In this document: positions 60,046-64,000 of the stretch, piece after piece
Layout of the letters: the number at the start of each line of letters is the position of its first letter
How positions within the stretch are numbered: the stretch's first letter is position 1
Assembly (NCBI GenBank): GCA_008360975.2
Contig: CM039189.1
Location: 12,404,056 to 12,468,055, forward strand
Direction: 5' to 3'
DNA length: 64,000 nt
Origin: Lichenostomus cassidix
Taxonomy: Eukaryota; Chordata; Aves; Passeriformes; Meliphagidae
Made by a program: the position numbers and the translations under genes
The notes under the pieces: generated by a model
Database searches by the model: none
Told to the model about the DNA's origin: nothing
Seen by the model: only the letters and a program-made list of their open reading frames with translations

Positions 60046-63000
60046 CCATTCATTTATTTTAACAAGCACATAATTAATTTATTCATTTCCCTATTCATGG
60101 TCAGTTAGGTATTTCTGTTTTCTCAATAAATTAGGATATCACACAAAAGATTCACACTTTCTGTGGCCTTCTTTCCATGTATCCTTTACATGTAAAGAGA
60201 GTGTTTTTTCTGTAAGGACATGCCTTTTCTGCAAGTTCTCAGGGATAAAACAGGCCTTTTCACAGTGTTATCAAAATCAGATGAGTTCAGGAAGTGGAAA
60301 TGTCTTTTCTCATATTGAGGACTTGAGAGAGAGAAAATTGGTGGTTTTCCATAAGTGAGGTGCTTGATTGAAGTCAGCTAGTTACTTAGGTCTCATTACG
60401 TGTGGTTAATTTGGCTGAGAATAGACACAATCAAACCAGACATCAATGTCTTAAAAGCCACTCATGGGATAAACAACAGCTTCTTTCTTTAAGCCACTTA
60501 ATTTTTGCCATCAAATTAATATTTTATTATTCCTTAGAGCCCCTGACGTGGTCTTTATGGTTTTAATATGTGCAGCACACCATATACACAAATTCTAAAT
60601 AGAGTCTTGCAAGTCCATTGAGAAAAGGTGCTGGAACCAAATATTTTAGTTTCTAGCAGAAGTAATTAACTGTGTTTAATGTTATAATAGTTTACTTTAA
60701 GTGAAACTGAGCAAGAGAATAAAAGTAAAAATAAATACAATTTCTGGATTGCTTGTCTATAACATTGGCTTCTATTGTCATCTGTAAATATCTTGTTTAA
60801 AGCTGTTGATTGAGTATCCTGCTGGTAAGTATAAATTTTATAGCCTAAACCATCCCATATTTCATACAAAAGACTTCATAAAGGAGACAGATTTATATTT
60901 TTTTTCACTGATCTCAAAATTATCAATTACTTTTCATATAAATTTTTGCATCATTTACTGAGAAGGTATTCAAGGCTTTATAGACCCTTTCTTTTTTCAT
61001 CAGTCATTCAGAAGTAAAAGATTTATGAAGTCAAATGTTTTTTATCATGCTCTGATTAATACAAGCATGCTGGTTAAAATTGGTGATGCTTCAGACAAAA
61101 TAAATGTTCACAGTAATGAATTTATACTTTTTAATAATGCAGAAGAGGTGAATTAAGAAAAAGAGTGGCATGAATACATAGAAAAAGGCAGATTAATGTG
61201 GGCCAACATTTTCAAAAAGGACTTTCATGAATTAATTATACCTTCTCATTTGTTTAATACCTGGATATTTTTTCTGGATTATTGTAAGTATTGGGGAAAA
61301 ACCCAACTCCTGCCACATTTTGAACCATGAAAACATCAAAAAAGCAGAAAGGTAATAAATTATTTGTCAAAAATCGCTAGAACAGTTGTGGCTAGAACAT
61401 GTCAATAGTAAGCCGCAAAAGGAGACTTAAAAGTCTTTCATATTTAATACAAATCAGGGACCATATAATTAGTAACTTGCAAACACTGTGGGATTAGAAA
61501 TTGTTTTAACCTGAATTTATGTACATTTTGGGAAGGTTTCTGCACAGCTCCCAAGGCGTGTGCACTGATATTGGTACACTGTGAAGGATTTAGTCAGGTG
61601 GGTTTTAATAACACAATTGGGATTCCTTTATGCCTCTGTAATATGTGCTTCTGTAGTAATAAGCCTTTAACTGGAATTTACATGGGTCCATTTCTGTCTG
61701 GTTCCCAAGACATGTGCAAGGACTGTTCACAGCTTTGTACTAATATGCTTTACGCAGATCATTTTACCTTAATGTGGAAGTGTACATTTTTTACAGAACA
61801 CATGACAGGTAGGCAGTATAGCTTCCTGTCAAATATGCCACAAAAAGGCAGCTACCAGTCTTAGTGGTCATTAGCAAATACCTGGATTAAATTCCATATG
61901 GAGGAAATCTGATTATGTAGACAGCTTTCTACCAATGATGAGCGGACTGATTATAGAAAAGCACAGAGGATTACAGCAGTATGACCATATCAGAGCAAAA
62001 AAAAAGAAGAGTTAGAGAGCTTAATCTGAGCAGAGAGGAACAGGCCAACTGCAGCCAAGTAGGGTAGGATGGCTCCACTGGAGCATAACAAAATAGGCCA
62101 ATAGTTTTGGCAGTGGGAAAAGAAGCATGAGCCAAGTCTATCATGAGGAAAAGAAGAGCTGAGAAGAACTGTTCCTTTGATGAGAAGTGGAATGAGCCAG
62201 CCTTTTTTAAAGAGGGAATCAGACCATACTCAGCAGAGAAGAGAATTGTACAGCAACAGCACTTAAAAAGACTGGAATATTACTTGATTGGAAAGAACTG
62301 TAAGTATTATGCCAGAAGAAGCGGCTTAGGTTGGAAACAGAGTCAAAACCCATGAAGTACTCCATGTAAAGTAGCTTGACATGCAGGCAGAGTGCTGAAG
62401 AGAAAGTGGGTGAAGGCTTGTGGAAATGTGTGCTCATCAATGCTACTAACAGCAACTTCAGGGATTCAAAAAGTGTCTTTCACTGTATTTTCTTCCCATC
62501 TATATTTCTGCTCTCTACTCTGCCTTCCAATGGTACATTGAGAAGAGGAGATAGGTAATCACAGAATTTTTGAGGCATAATTTTGAGAGAAATGTAACCT
62601 AGCAATTCTTTCCATTCATTGCAAAATATGATGCAAAAGTGAAGTGAGGGGATTGAGGTAACTGTTCAGTCACAGACAAATGGAACCAAGCAGTAAAACT
62701 TTAAAGTATTTTTTTCATGTATGTTAAAGCAAATATTTTCCATTTTATACCTCAGCAGTTTGCATTGAAGCAACAGTTAACTCTTTGCTTTGAATGTTGA
62801 ATTGCAAATCCTGGACAAGCTGATTTCCCTTAATAGGCTTTGGAGAGATGCACCATGCCTCCTGTAAAAGAATAAAATCTGTGTAACTACAGTATTTGTG
62901 TTTTATTTTAAATATCTTTTATTTTTCTTTCACTGTTCCTCTCACGATCTTCAGGTTAGAAGACAACAAGCAGTTCATAAAGCCAAGATGAAGCACAGCC

Positions 63001-63650
63001 CAGAGCTGTTGTGACATTTATGTTTCACAATGTATGTGTGTTGGTCATTCTGGCCAGAAGTCCACTGGAGTATCCTATCAATGGAAATTAGAAGTTGGGA
63101 ACTTGGAGGTTAATTTTTAAAAAATAAAGACATAATAATAACATCATGTTATTAACATCTGTTAATTATTTTTTTTTAGTTTGTACTTTATTCTGGGTAA
63201 AGGATTGCCTTACAAATCCCTCTGGAATGATAAATGGTGGATGTTTTCCTACTTCTTCCTCTCCCAAAGCTCAGTCCCTGGTTGTGGTAATGATTAATCC
63301 TTGAGTATTCATTAGCCTTTCTTTATAATCCTGATCTAGGAATGACAGTAAGGAGGATTCCTTAAAACAGAGTGATGTAATACTCTGAGAAATTAGACAC
63401 TAAGAGCTCCAGTACAATAATGTTACATTAAAGAGAGATAATCACAAAGGGGAAAAGTCTTACAGTGTCACAGCATGCCTATGAAAGTCTCTGGGTTATA
63501 GAATCAAAGTGTTTTCTACAACGCCCTGTCCATGTCAAGCTTTAATAAGGCGTCTCATCATGACATTAGAAAAATCAGACTGAGTTTGCATTATTGTAGT
63601 AGCTTCAAGCCAGAACTGAAAATCCTGGTTGTGTCAGATAACCCTAGCTA

Positions 63651-63699
63651 CAAAAAAAAAAAACAAAAAAAAAAACCAAAAAAACAAAATAAAAAGAAA
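63651..63699. repeat. A-rich tract
   Basis: Runs of 9-12 A separated by C or CC, then AAAACAAAATAAAAAG. It may be a degraded retroelement tail on the plus strand, but the upstream 100 bases are not recognised and no target duplication is seen. Confidence 0.8.
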
Positions 63700-64000
63700 G
63701 GTCTCTTTTAATTCCCCAGGGACTGTCTATTATGGGTAAATCACTTTCAAGAAATGAGCTACAATTTGTGGTAAATTAACATTCCTGAGAGTGGATAGTA
63801 GCTGAATTTCTGCCAGAGAATGAAGCTGCCCTAGAGACTTGCATGTGATGCTAGACTGGAGCATCCAAGCAAACATCTGATGAGGATTCATTTTGGCCCA
63901 CATGTAAAAACAACAGTGAAGCCATAACAAAAGTCTCTGAAATTTATGTGTGAAATCTATAAGCCCCAAAAACTTCCCTCAATTATGTACAGGAATTAGA

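Larger units (their letters stand above)
59165..63999. other. Non-coding AT-rich DNA, no gene recognised
   Basis: Open frames are all 97 codons or shorter and unrecognised. Contents include a T tract at 59.18 kb, a TA repeat at 59.95 kb, a possible old repeat at 59.99 kb and an A-rich tract at 63.65 kb. The purine-rich stretch near 62.1-62.35 kb gives a lysine- and arginine-rich frame that I do not believe is coding. Confidence 0.7.

Noticed and set aside
62141..62355. Lysine/arginine-rich plus-strand frame that might be a nuclear or zinc-finger-like peptide
   Set aside because: The composition follows from purine-rich DNA, and no zinc-finger spacing of cysteines and histidines is present.
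62559..62580. ATCACAGAAT motif resembling the 3' end of a CR1 LINE
   Set aside because: The sequence after it does not continue as CR1, and no octamer tail repeats are present.

Overview
The window looks like a gene-poor stretch of vertebrate chromosome, most likely from a bird (a passerine is possible but unproven). It is AT-rich and CpG-poor, with many homopolymer and A-rich tracts and frequent stops in all six frames. The longest open frame (227 codons, 28104-28787) is made mostly by a minisatellite. The next longest, 172 codons at 5159-5677 and 166 codons at 25448-25948, both on the minus strand, resemble no family I know. I see no rRNA, tRNA or recognised microRNA, and no CRISPR array, operon or prokaryotic signal. 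I call no protein-coding gene. The bird assignment rests on the scarcity of young interspersed repeats, on worn copies of amniote CORE-SINE (MIR-like) elements, on old palindromic repeats of the kind seen in birds, turtles and crocodilians, and on T/G tracts and CCAAA microsatellites. No mammalian L1 or Alu is visible. It is an inference from appearance, not an alignment result.

Layout. 1-20 kb is unique AT-rich DNA with a possible hAT terminus (6.2 kb), old palindromic repeats (8.2 and 10.0 kb), a 27-bp-period direct repeat (9.45 kb), a poly-pyrimidine tract (11.6 kb), a G-run cluster (13.7 kb) and a perfect 12-bp hairpin (15.2 kb). 20-28 kb holds a diverged duplication of about 97 bp (20.0 and 21.4 kb), a clear MIR-like SINE (23.0 kb) and a small GC-rich island (26.2-26.5 kb). 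28.2-28.6 kb is a 15/30-bp minisatellite. 30-37 kb has old repeats, a pyrimidine mirror-repeat tract (33.4 kb), a 52-bp imperfect palindrome (35.2 kb) and two MIR-like pieces. 37.2-38.2 kb is a minisatellite of about 1 kb made of 10- and 12-bp units, starting beside a MIR-like element. 38-64 kb is mostly unique sequence with a clear old palindromic repeat at 46.0 kb and several candidate conserved non-coding blocks. The strongest of these is 58.56-59.16 kb, which has more CpG than its surroundings and a composite bZIP-type site.

Nothing here supports a multi-gene system. The useful content is two minisatellites, a short dispersed duplication flanked by direct repeats, several structure-forming tracts, relics of ancient repeats, and a few stretches that could be long-range regulatory elements. 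Those last need a cross-species alignment to decide.
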